Of a stretch of 5,955 bases of DNA, positions 1 through 5,955 are shown in pieces. The stretch covers positions 1 through 5,955 of the forward strand of contig CANSQW010000089.1 of assembly GCA_947649215.1 (NCBI GenBank), written 5' to 3'. The stretch's first letter is position 1, and each line of letters starts with the position of its first letter. Both the position numbers and the translations under genes were made by a program. This stretch comes from an uncultured bacterium. GTDB taxonomy: Bacteria; Actinomycetota; Coriobacteriia; Coriobacteriales; Eggerthellaceae. The notes beneath the pieces were generated by a model. The model ran no database searches and was not told where the DNA came from. It worked only from the letters and a program-made list of their open reading frames with translations.

Positions 1-852
1 CATGACGTAGTTGGACTGGATGCCCGAGAGGATGGCCATGCCCATGCCCGGCAGGTTGAAGATGACCTCGATGATGACGGCGCCGCCGATCAGGTAGCCG
101 ATGCGCAGGCCGAGCACGGTCACCGGCGTGATGAGCGCGTTGCGCAGCACGTTGCGGGCCACCACGACGGCCTTGGGGATGCCGGCGCCGAGCGCGGTGC
201 GGACGTAGTCCTTGTCCAGCTCCTCGACCATCGACGTGCGGACCACGCGGGTGAGCTGGCCGGTGACGGGCACCGCCAGCGAGAAGGCGGGCAGCGCCAT
301 GCGGGCGAACCAGCCGCTCGGGTCCACGAAGAAGTCCGGCAGCTTGCCGGAGGCCGGCAGCATGTGGAGCGTGGAGGAGAACAGCAGGATGAGCAGGACG
401 GCCAGCCAGAACGACGGCGTGGCGATGCAGGCGATGGAGAAGATGCGGATCACCTGGTCGGGCCACTTGTCGCGATACAGCGCCGAGATGACGCCCAGGA
501 TGACGGCGAAGAACACCGCGATGATGAGTCCCAGGAAGGTCAGCTGCAGCGTGACGGGCAGGGCCTCGGCCACGCGCTGGGCCACCGAGGCGCTGTTGGC
601 GCCGTAGCTGCCCAGGTCTCCCGTGACCAGGCCGGCCATGAAGCGGCCGTACTGGACGATGACCGGGTCGTTCAACCCGTGCTCCTCACGATAGGCTTGC
701 GCCTGGGCCTCCGTGGCGTTCTCTCCCAAGACCGAGTAGGCCTGGTCGATGGGGGAAAGCGCCATGATGAAGAAGACGAGGATGGTGACTCCGATGATCA
801 TGACAGGCAGCCAGAGCAGGCGATTGCCTATCAATCGCAAGAGATTGTTCAC
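1..852 (-). CDS. DppB/OppB-type peptide ABC transporter permease, 3' end cut by window
   Basis: Inner-membrane permease subunit of a peptide/nickel-type ABC importer; it would pair with a second permease and two ATPases to move substrate handed over by a binding protein. The 284 codons present start MNNLLRLIGNRLLWLPVMII. Predicted membrane helices lie near residues 12-32, 100-124, 137-160, 186-204 and 245-264. Family marks include HGLNDPVIVQYGRF (58-71), GDLG (78-81), LPASG (165-169) and the EAA loop that contacts the ATPase, DYVRTALGAG (215-224) followed by RNALITP (237-243). DppB/OppB proteins usually run about 305-340 residues, so only the last helix and tail are missing. The GTG at 852 is the first possible start after an in-frame TAG (940-942), and a G-rich ribosome site precedes it. 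The usual GDPA after helix 1 reads PIDQA here. It follows the binding-protein gene on the same strand but is separated from it by a terminator. The family is certain; the substrate cannot be told. Confidence 0.93.
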   Translation of the reverse strand, partial: MNNLLRLIGNRLLWLPVMIIGVTILVFFIMALSPIDQAYSVLGENATEAQAQAYREEHGLNDPVIVQYGRFMAGLVTGDLGSYGANSASVAQRVAEALPVTLQLTFLGLIIAVFFAVILGVISALYRDKWPDQVIRIFSIACIATPSFWLAVLLILLFSSTLHMLPASGKLPDFFVDPSGWFARMALPAFSLAVPVTGQLTRVVRTSMVEELDKDYVRTALGAGIPKAVVVARNVLRNALITPVTVLGLRIGYLIGGAVIIEVIFNLPGMGMAILSGIQSNYVM

Positions 853-856
853 CGCA

Positions 857-865
857 CCCCCCTTT
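857..865 (-). promoter_or_regulatory. Ribosome binding site of the permease gene
   Basis: On the minus strand AAAGGGGGG ends four bases before the GTG at 852. It supports the GTG start. The only alternatives are internal ATG codons (residues 18 and 30), which would remove part of the first membrane helix. Confidence 0.6.
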
Positions 866-872
866 CCCGCGT

Positions 873-890
873 GGGCCGACGAGGCGGCCC
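873..890 (-). other. Small GC-rich hairpin in the permease leader
   Basis: GGGCCG (873-878) and CGGCCC (885-890) form a 6-bp inverted repeat around a 6-base loop, about 8 bases upstream of the G-rich ribosome site. There is no T run after it in the minus direction, so it is not a terminator. It could protect or pace the permease mRNA; this role is inferred only. Confidence 0.35.
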
Positions 891-897
891 TCTGATA

Positions 898-922
898 CGT
901 TCCTCCGTGCGAAACAGGAACG
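898..922. other. 7-bp inverted repeat upstream of the permease gene
   Basis: CGTTCCT (898-904) and AGGAACG (916-922) are perfect inverted copies separated by 11 bases. Half-site centres are 18 bp apart, which would suit either an operator bound by a dimer or an RNA stem-loop in the permease leader. The sequence alone does not decide between them. Confidence 0.4.
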
Positions 923-970
923 CGCCGCCCCCCTTTTCCCTAAGGGCAAACGCGTGCACAGACTGGCCTT

Positions 971-976
971 ATTGTA
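971..976 (-). promoter_or_regulatory. Weak candidate -10 box for the permease gene
   Basis: The minus strand reads TACAAT here, one base from the TATAAT consensus, but no convincing -35 box lies 16-18 bases upstream. If used, it would give the permease a leader of about 110 bases and explain how it is expressed past the terminator. The call is tentative; read-through from the binding-protein gene is the alternative. Confidence 0.2.
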
Positions 977-1060
977 AACCGAATCCCTGCGGCAAAGGGG
1001 AGAAATAGCGTGGTAAATGGCGTAGTTCGCCACGGTTTCCTCGCCAGGTCCGCGCCCACG

Positions 1061-1089
1061 AAAAAGGGCGCCGGAAAACCGGCGCCCTT
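1061..1089 (-). terminator. Intrinsic terminator after the binding-protein gene
   Basis: A perfect 11-bp inverted repeat, AAGGGCGCCGG (1064-1074) and CCGGCGCCCTT (1079-1089), encloses an AAAA loop (TTTT on the minus strand). Reading in the minus direction the stem ends in TT and runs into TTT (1063-1061), giving five consecutive T residues. It starts 37 bases after the stop codon of the binding-protein gene. In the plus direction only the two T's of the stem are present, so it works for the minus strand. It separates the highly expressed binding-protein message from the permease. Confidence 0.85.
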
Positions 1090-1125
1090 CGTGTCCGCGA
1101 AGCGCGAATGCTGCGTCGTGGCAGC

Positions 1126-2715
1126 TTAGGCGAGCGGGGTGGTGCCCAGGAAGACCAGGCCCGTGGTGGAGATGGGGGCGAAGTCCTCGAGCTTCTCGGC
1201 CTGGAAGCCCGTGGAGGTCTCGCGGTGGAACAGCGGGTAGATCGGAATGTTGTCGGCGATGAGGTCGAAGCACTGGTTCCAGATCTCCTGCTGCTTGGCG
1301 GCGTCGGCCTCCTCGCGGGCCTGCTGCAGCAGCTCCTGGAGCTGGGTCCACTCCGGGGTGCCCTTCCAGCAGGAGCGGCCCTCGGTCCAGATGTTGTCGC
1401 CGTACCACCAGGTCATGAGCAGGTCGGGGTCGTTGCCGAAGCAGGACGGGTCGCCCGGGGTCAGCATGACGTCGTAGGGCAGGATGGACTCGGAGGGAGC
1501 CAGCGCGGCCCAGTCGATCTTGGTCTCGTTGATGGTGGCGTTCACGCCGATGGCGCCGAGGTCCTCCTTGATCTGGGCAGCCAGGTCCTTGACCCAGTTG
1601 TTGTTGACCATGAGCTCGAAGGACAGGTCGGCGACGTTGGCCTCGGCCAGCAGGCTCTTCGCCTTCTCCGGGTCGTGGCTGTAGACGGTGGAGGCGCGGT
1701 GGTAGTTGGCGTAGGCCTCGGGCAGGAAGCTGGTGGCCGGGGCGGCATGGCCGTCCATCTGGTTGGCGATGAGCTTCTCGATGTCCAGGGCGTAGTAGAT
1801 GGCCTGACGGACGCGCACGTCGTCGAAGGGGGCCTTCTTGGTGTTGAACATCAGGAAGGGCAGGGCGAAGCCGGGCACGTACTCGACGGTCGCGCCGGTG
1901 TTGGCGATCTGCTCGGCGTTGGCGTCCGGCACGGACTCGATGGCGAGCACGGCGCCGTCGGTGATGGCGGTGGTGCGGGCGGTGCCGTCGAGCAGCACGT
2001 TCCAGTCCATCTCGGCGCAGGTGGCCGGCATGGGGCCGTTGTACTGGTCGTTCGGCACGAACTTGATGGTGCCGCCGTCGTCGCCGTTGATGGTGTCGTA
2101 CTTCCAGGGGCCCGAGCCGATGGGCTTGGTCTTCAGCTCGTCCTCGCTGAGGGCGGCGGGGAAGACCTTGACCACGGACAGGCGGCCCTTCAGCAGGGAC
2201 TCGAAGGGGTACTTCAGGGTGAAGGTGACGGTCTTGTCGTCCTTGGCGGCGACGGCGTCGATGAAGGTGAGGAACGCGCCGTAGGTGGCGTCGGCCATGT
2301 TCTTCTCGAAGGCGTTCACCACGTCGGCGGCGGTGACGTCGGAGCCGTCGGAGAACTTGGCGCCGTCACGCAGGGACACCTCGTACTCGGTGTCGGACAC
2401 CTTGACCGGCTCGCCGGCGGCAAGCGCGGTGTAGGTCTTGTAGTTGTGCAGGTCGAGGTCGTAGAGGCCCTCGAACACGTGCCAGGTGGCAGCCAGCATC
2501 AGCGCGGAGCTGTTGCCGATGGGGTTGCAGTTCGTGGAAGTGTAGGCAACGGCTGCGGTGATGGAGTCGGCGACCGTCTTCTCGGCGGGAGCGTCCTTCT
2601 TCGGCTCCTCCTTCTTCTGGTCGCCGCCGCAGCCGCTCAGGGTGAGCGCCGCGATGGCTCCGGTGGCCGCGGTGCCGGCGAGGAAGCCGCGGCGGGTCAA
2701 GCTGTGCTTTTCCAT
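1126..2715 (-). CDS. Family 5 solute-binding lipoprotein of a peptide-type ABC transporter, Tat signal
   Basis: Extracellular, membrane-anchored receptor that captures substrate, probably a peptide, and delivers it to an ABC permease; the 529-residue length is normal for the SBP_bac_5 family. Residues 1-29 are a twin-arginine lipoprotein signal: TRRGFL (7-12), a hydrophobic stretch, then the lipobox LSGC with the lipidated cysteine at 29. A charged linker (31-46) follows. Family marks include LRDGAKFSDGSDVTAADVV (115-133), IGSGPWKYD (199-207) and APFDDVRVRQAIYYALD (295-311). The mature part has five more cysteines (63, 233, 425, 449, 482). The ATG at 2715 is chosen because GGAGGG sits four bases upstream and the Tat motif then falls at the N-terminus; an in-frame ATG at 2850 would bury the signal 45 residues inside. 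The adjacent permease gene on the same strand is its likely partner. Peptide, amino-acid, nickel or other ligands all remain possible. Confidence 0.95.
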   Translation of the reverse strand: MEKHSLTRRGFLAGTAATGAIAALTLSGCGGDQKKEEPKKDAPAEKTVADSITAAVAYTSTNCNPIGNSSALMLAATWHVFEGLYDLDLHNYKTYTALAAGEPVKVSDTEYEVSLRDGAKFSDGSDVTAADVVNAFEKNMADATYGAFLTFIDAVAAKDDKTVTFTLKYPFESLLKGRLSVVKVFPAALSEDELKTKPIGSGPWKYDTINGDDGGTIKFVPNDQYNGPMPATCAEMDWNVLLDGTARTTAITDGAVLAIESVPDANAEQIANTGATVEYVPGFALPFLMFNTKKAPFDDVRVRQAIYYALDIEKLIANQMDGHAAPATSFLPEAYANYHRASTVYSHDPEKAKSLLAEANVADLSFELMVNNNWVKDLAAQIKEDLGAIGVNATINETKIDWAALAPSESILPYDVMLTPGDPSCFGNDPDLLMTWWYGDNIWTEGRSCWKGTPEWTQLQELLQQAREEADAAKQQEIWNQCFDLIADNIPIYPLFHRETSTGFQAEKLEDFAPISTTGLVFLGTTPLA

Positions 2716-2719
2716 GTTT

Positions 2720-2725
2720 CCCTCC
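2720..2725 (-). promoter_or_regulatory. Ribosome binding site of the binding-protein gene
   Basis: GGAGGG on the minus strand, followed by AAAC and then the ATG at 2715. It is a near-perfect Shine-Dalgarno sequence and fixes the start against the longer in-frame reading from 2850. Confidence 0.8.
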
Positions 2726-2738
2726 AACAGGTGGTCTG

Positions 2739-2756
2739 GCGGGGCGCCTGCCCCGC
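2739..2756 (-). other. GC-rich hairpin in the binding-protein mRNA leader
   Basis: GCGGGGC (2739-2745) and GCCCCGC (2750-2756) pair as a 7-bp all-GC stem with a 4-base loop. In the minus-strand transcript it ends about 13 bases before the ribosome site. It is not followed by T residues, so it is not a terminator. A 5' stem that stabilises an abundant binding-protein message is a plausible role, but this is inference. Confidence 0.45.
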
Positions 2757-2793
2757 ATGCGCGCGAACATTCATGTAAGTGAGTCGTGCTAGT

Positions 2794-2804
2794 GCGCATT
2801 GCGC
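2794..2804. other. 11-bp palindrome at the presumed start of the binding-protein transcript
   Basis: GCGCATTGCGC is a perfect dyad around one central base. It begins just beyond the candidate minus-strand -10 box (2807-2812) and would cover the transcription start, where a repressor operator is often found. It is short, and the region is GC-rich, so chance is possible. Confidence 0.25.
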
Positions 2805-2806
2805 CT

Positions 2807-2812
2807 ATTATC
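2807..2812 (-). promoter_or_regulatory. Candidate -10 box for the binding-protein gene
   Basis: The minus strand reads GATAAT, one base off TATAAT, in a locally AT-rich stretch. The best -35 at 17 bp spacing is TTTATT, which is poor. If used, transcription would start near 2800 and leave a leader of about 85 bases that includes the hairpin at 2739-2756. Confidence 0.3.
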
Positions 2813-2849
2813 GGTGAAAACCTGCCAGAAATAAAGAACTTAGGTGCCA

Positions 2850-2915
2850 TTTACCGAATTGACGAAAGGTTCTCCAAAAGCGGGGAGCGGCGTGTTGTGT
2901 CCCTTTTACCGAATT
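2850..2915 (+). repeat. 11-bp direct repeat, two copies, in the divergent intergenic region
   Basis: TTTACCGAATT occurs at 2850-2860 and again at 2905-2915, 55 bp apart or close to five helical turns, so both copies face nearly the same side of the DNA. The second copy extends into the perfect 10-bp palindrome CCGAATTCGG (2909-2918). The pair lies between the candidate promoters of the binding-protein gene and nifJ, a position suited to a regulator acting on either. A partial match, ACCGAAT, is at 978-984 upstream of the permease. No known regulator is recognised. Confidence 0.45.
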
Positions 2916-2959
2916 CGGCTCGCCCCGCGCATGGCCTGCGGCGCGCTGACCGGCACGGC

Positions 2960-2968
2960 TGCTATCAT
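2960..2968 (+). promoter_or_regulatory. Candidate extended -10 promoter for nifJ
   Basis: TGCTATCAT matches an extended -10 element (TGn followed by TATCAT, one base off TATAAT). No good -35 box stands 17 bp upstream, as is usual when the TG extension is present. Transcription would start near 2975 and give a leader of about 37 bases. A TATCA/TGATA inverted repeat (2963-2967 and 2973-2977) overlaps it and could be an operator. Confidence 0.35.
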
Positions 2969-2996
2969 CATCTGATATGTACCGCCCCTTACCTTC

Positions 2997-3005
2997 AAGG
3001 AGAGG
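2997..3005 (+). promoter_or_regulatory. Ribosome binding site of nifJ
   Basis: AAGGAGAGG ends six bases before the ATG at 3012. With an in-frame TGA at 2973-2975 and no other start codon between, it makes the nifJ start unambiguous. Confidence 0.8.
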
Positions 3006-3011
3006 AAGTAT

Positions 3012-5955
3012 ATGACGAGAGAACTCAAGTCGATGGACGGGAACAACGCCGCAGCGCATGTTTCCTACGCTTTCACGGAGGTGGCGGGCATCTACCCCAT
3101 CACCCCCTCCAGCCCCATGGCCGACTTCGTCGACCAGTGGGCGGCGGCCGGACGCAAGAACATCTTCGGCACCGAGGTCCAGGTGTGCGAGATGCAGTCC
3201 GAGGCCGGCGCCGCCGGCGCGGTGCACGGGTCGCTCGCAGCTGGCGCGCTGACCACCACCTACACCGCCTCCCAGGGCCTGCTCCTCATGATCCCCAACA
3301 TGTACAAGATCGCGGCCGAGCAGCTGCCGAGCGTCTTCCACGTGAGCGCCCGCACCGTCTCCACCCACGCGCTCAACATCTTCGGCGACCACTCCGACGT
3401 CATGGCCTGCCGCCAGACCGGCTTCGCCATGCTCGCCGAGGGCAACGTCCAGGAGGTCATGGACCTCTCTGCCGTGGCCCACTTGGCCGCCATCAAGGGC
3501 CGCGTGCCGTTCCTCAACTTCTTCGACGGCTTCCGCACGTCCCACGAGGTGCAGAAGATCCAGGTGTGGGACTACGAGGATCTGGCCGAGCTGTGCGACA
3601 TGGACGCGGTGAATGCCTTCCGCGAGCACTCCCTGAACCCGGAGCGCCCGGCCATGCGCGGCTCCCATGAGAACGGCGACATCTTCTTCCAGCACCGCGA
3701 GGCCTGCAACGGCACCTATGACGCCCTGCCCGCCGTGGTGGAGGAGTACATGCACGCCGTGAACGAGAAGATCGGCACGGACTACGAGCTGTTCAACTAC
3801 TACGGCGCGCCCGACGCCGATCGCGTGATCGTGGCCATGGGCTCGTTCTGCGACGTGGTGGAGGAGGTCGTGGACTACCTCAGCGCCCAGGGCGAGAAGG
3901 TGGGCCTCGTGAAGGTGCGCCTGTACCGCCCCTTCGTCACCGACAAGTTCGTGGCCGCGCTGCCCAAGACGGCGAAGAAGCTGGCCGTCATGGATCGCAC
4001 CAAGGAGCCGGGCTCCATCGGCGAGCCGCTCTACCAGGACGTCATCACCGCGCTCGCCGAGGAGGGCGTGACCGGCCTCACCGTCACGGGCGGCCGCTAC
4101 GGCCTGGGCTCGAAGGACACCCCGCCGTCCTCGGTGTTCGCCGTGTACGAGGAGCTCAAGAAGGACGCGCCGCGCCGCGAGTTCACCATCGGCATCGTCG
4201 ACGACGTGACGGGGCTCTCGCTGCCCGAGGTGCCCGCCCCCAACACCGCCGCCCCCGGCACCATCGAGTGCAAGTTCTGGGGCCTCGGCGGCGACGGCAC
4301 CGTGGGCGCGAACAAGAACTCCATCAAGATCATCGGCGACCACACCGACAAGTACGTCCAGGCCTACTTCCAGTACGACTCCAAGAAGACCGGCGGCGTG
4401 ACCATCTCGCACCTGCGCTTCGGCGACAGCCCCATCCGCAGCCCCTACTACGTGAACAAGGCCGACTTCGTGGCCTGCCACAACCCCTCCTACATCATCA
4501 AGGGCTTCCGCATGGTCCAGGACGTCAAGCCCGGCGGCATCTTCCTGGTCAACTGCCAGTGGACCGCCGATGAGCTGGCGGGCCACCTGGACGCGGCCAC
4601 CAAGCGCTACATCGCCGAGAACGGCATCCGCCTCTACATCATCAACGCCATCGACCTGGCTGCCGAGATCGGCATGGGCAAGCGCACCAACACCATCCTG
4701 CAGTCGGCCTTCTTCGCGCTGGCCGGCGTCATGGGCCAGGACGAGGCCATCCAGTACATGAAGGACGCGGCCACCAAGTCCTACCTGAAGAAGGGCCAGG
4801 ACGTGGTGGACATGAACCACCGCGCCATCGAGGCGGGCGCCTCGGCGGCTGTGGCCGTGGAGGTGCCGGCCGACTGGGCCGACGCGGTCGACCCGGTCAT
4901 CGCGCCCGAGCTGGCCGGCGCGCCGGGGCTCGTGCGCATGGTGTCCGACATCATGGAGCCCGTGGCCCGCATGGAGGGCGACTCCCTGCCCGTGTCGGTG
5001 TTCATGGAGCACGCCGACGGCCAGTTCCCGCTGGGCGCCTCGGCCTACGAGAAGCGCGGCGTCGCGGTGAACGTGCCCACGTGGACGCCCGACACCTGCA
5101 TCCAGTGCAACCAGTGCGCCTTCGTGTGCCCCCATGCCTGCATCCGCCCGTTCGCCCTGGATGAGGCCGAGGCGGCCGCCGCGCCCGAGGCCGCCAAGCT
5201 GGTGGACGCCAAGGGCAAGGCCGCGGCTGGGCTCAAGTACACGCTCGCCATCTCGCCGCTCGACTGCATGGGCTGCACGCTCTGCGCGGGCGTGTGCCCC
5301 ACGAGCTCGCTTTCCATGGTGCCCGCCGAGGACGAGCTCGGCCAGCAGGCCGTGTTCGACTACTGCGTGTCCGAGGTGTCGGTCAAGGAGCAGCTCACGG
5401 GCACGTCGGTGAAGGCGAGCCAGTTCCGCGAGCCGCTGCTCGAGTTCTCCGGCTCGTGCGCCGGCTGCGCCGAGACCTCCTACGCGCGCCTGGTCACCCA
5501 GCTGTTCGGCGACCGCATGTTCATCGCCAACGCCACGGGCTGCAGTTCCATCTGGGGCGGCCCGGCGGCCACGTCTCCCTACGCCGTCAACAAGGACGGC
5601 CACGGGCCTGCCTGGTCTAACTCGCTGTTCGAGGACAACGCCGAGCACGGCCTGGGCATGCTGCTCGGCTACGAGGCCGTTCAGGAGAAGGTGCTCGCCG
5701 ACACCGAGGCCCTGCTGGCCGCCGGCGCCGATGAGGCGCTCGTCGCGGCCGCGACGGCCTGGAAGGACGCGCGCCTGGAGGCCGAGGCGTCGAAGGAGGC
5801 CGCAGCCGCCTATATCGCCGAGCTCGAGCGCGTGGCCGCTGCCGGCGGCGAGGCCGCGGCCCTGGCCGAGGCGGTGCTCGAGAACCGCACGTACCTGACG
5901 AAGAAGTCCGTCTGGATCTTCGGCGGCGACGGCTGGGCCTACGACATCGGCTACG
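3012..5955 (+). CDS. nifJ: Pyruvate:ferredoxin (flavodoxin) oxidoreductase, 3' end cut by window
   Basis: Cytosolic thiamine diphosphate iron-sulfur enzyme: pyruvate + CoA + oxidised ferredoxin gives acetyl-CoA, CO2 and reduced ferredoxin, the main pyruvate outlet in many anaerobes. The 981 codons present read in one frame; single-chain family members have about 1170-1230 residues, so some 200 are missing. The N-terminal domain has YPITPSSPM (28-36), QSEAGAAGAVHG (62-73) and SARTVSTHALNIFGDHSDV (112-130). T31, E64 and R114 fall exactly on the active-site numbers recalled for the Desulfovibrio africanus enzyme. The middle domain has FWGLGGDGTVGANK (422-435). Two ferredoxin motifs follow, CxxCxxCxxxCP at cysteines 696, 699, 702, 706 and 752, 755, 758, 762. 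C816, C819 and C844 are three of the four ligands of the cluster near the cofactor; the fourth lies past the window. GGDGWAYDIGY (971-981) opens the diphosphate motif. An extra cysteine, 710, sits beside the first motif. It is divergent from the binding-protein gene. No frameshift or lost active residue is seen. Confidence 0.98.
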   Translation, partial: MTRELKSMDGNNAAAHVSYAFTEVAGIYPITPSSPMADFVDQWAAAGRKNIFGTEVQVCEMQSEAGAAGAVHGSLAAGALTTTYTASQGLLLMIPNMYKIAAEQLPSVFHVSARTVSTHALNIFGDHSDVMACRQTGFAMLAEGNVQEVMDLSAVAHLAAIKGRVPFLNFFDGFRTSHEVQKIQVWDYEDLAELCDMDAVNAFREHSLNPERPAMRGSHENGDIFFQHREACNGTYDALPAVVEEYMHAVNEKIGTDYELFNYYGAPDADRVIVAMGSFCDVVEEVVDYLSAQGEKVGLVKVRLYRPFVTDKFVAALPKTAKKLAVMDRTKEPGSIGEPLYQDVITALAEEGVTGLTVTGGRYGLGSKDTPPSSVFAVYEELKKDAPRREFTIGIVDDVTGLSLPEVPAPNTAAPGTIECKFWGLGGDGTVGANKNSIKIIGDHTDKYVQAYFQYDSKKTGGVTISHLRFGDSPIRSPYYVNKADFVACHNPSYIIKGFRMVQDVKPGGIFLVNCQWTADELAGHLDAATKRYIAENGIRLYIINAIDLAAEIGMGKRTNTILQSAFFALAGVMGQDEAIQYMKDAATKSYLKKGQDVVDMNHRAIEAGASAAVAVEVPADWADAVDPVIAPELAGAPGLVRMVSDIMEPVARMEGDSLPVSVFMEHADGQFPLGASAYEKRGVAVNVPTWTPDTCIQCNQCAFVCPHACIRPFALDEAEAAAAPEAAKLVDAKGKAAAGLKYTLAISPLDCMGCTLCAGVCPTSSLSMVPAEDELGQQAVFDYCVSEVSVKEQLTGTSVKASQFREPLLEFSGSCAGCAETSYARLVTQLFGDRMFIANATGCSSIWGGPAATSPYAVNKDGHGPAWSNSLFEDNAEHGLGMLLGYEAVQEKVLADTEALLAAGADEALVAAATAWKDARLEAEASKEAAAAYIAELERVAAAGGEAAALAEAVLENRTYLTKKSVWIFGGDGWAYDIGY

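Noticed and set aside
941..949. Short palindrome-like run near CCCTAAGGG as a possible second terminator
   Set aside because: The arms are only four bases with a one-base centre, and no T run follows in either direction.
686..1408. A 240-codon minus-strand frame across the gap between the binding-protein and permease genes
   Set aside because: It overlaps both genes in other frames, runs through the terminator stem, and shows no recognisable family.
1108..2778. A 556-codon open frame on the plus strand, antisense to the binding-protein gene
   Set aside because: Same cause: it is in codon register with the real gene and is open because rare codons are avoided. The translation is Gly/Val/Leu-rich repeats without domains.
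2716..2850. A longer start for the binding protein at 2850
   Set aside because: The strong ribosome site at 2720-2725 and the Tat lipoprotein signal directly after the ATG at 2715 make the extension untenable.
1012..2855. A 10-base match, GCCATTTACC, about 160 bp upstream of both the permease (minus strand, 1012-1021) and nifJ (plus strand, 2846-2855)
   Set aside because: The flanks show no further similarity, and one 10-base match between two gaps of this size is only mildly unlikely by chance.
2859..2864. TTGACG as a -35 box for nifJ
   Set aside because: At 17 bp spacing the following hexamer is GGGGAG, which is not a -10 box, and the start would be about 120 bp too far upstream compared with the better candidate at 2960-2968.
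2786..3670. A 294-codon plus-strand frame overlapping the start of nifJ
   Set aside because: It is a shifted frame of nifJ with arginine- and histidine-rich nonsense content and no ribosome site; the nifJ frame carries conserved residues throughout this stretch.
2808..5648. A 946-codon open frame on the minus strand, antisense to nifJ
   Set aside because: It is in exact codon register with nifJ, so its stops would need the sense codons TTA, CTA or TCA, which this GC-rich gene avoids. Its protein is a low-complexity run of V, G, H, D, L and A with no family motif, while the plus strand has a full set of NifJ motifs.

Overview
This window looks like an ordinary chromosomal segment of a high-GC, anaerobic bacterium. 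The GC-rich coding sequence, the strong preference for G or C at third codon positions, a Tat-type lipoprotein signal on a solute-binding protein, and a single-chain pyruvate:ferredoxin oxidoreductase together suggest an anaerobic Actinomycetota of the Coriobacteriia (Eggerthella/Gordonibacter/Adlercreutzia-like). That placement is inferred from style and gene content, not from a marker gene.

There are three protein genes, two cut by the window edges. On the minus strand, positions 1-852 hold the first 284 codons of a DppB/OppB-type peptide ABC transporter permease; its 3' end lies beyond position 1. Upstream of it on the same strand, 1126-2715 encodes a complete 529-residue family 5 (peptide/nickel type) solute-binding lipoprotein. 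A strong intrinsic terminator (1061-1089) sits between them, so the binding protein can be made in excess of the permease, or the two can be transcribed separately. The remaining transporter parts (second permease, ATPases) are not in the window and would be expected beyond position 1.

On the plus strand, 3012-5955 is the first 981 codons of nifJ, pyruvate:ferredoxin (flavodoxin) oxidoreductase. The window ends just after the start of its C-terminal thiamine diphosphate motif. It is transcribed divergently from the binding-protein gene, and the 296-bp gap between them carries candidate promoters for both, an 11-bp direct repeat, and several dyads.

Functionally the segment fits peptide uptake next to the enzyme that turns pyruvate into acetyl-CoA, CO2 and reduced ferredoxin, as in an amino-acid or peptide fermenter. 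The link between the two is only by position. I found no RNA gene, mobile element, CRISPR array or phage gene, and nothing that clearly points to an undescribed system. The points most worth a second look are the shared regulatory region and the unusual export signal and cysteine content of the binding protein.
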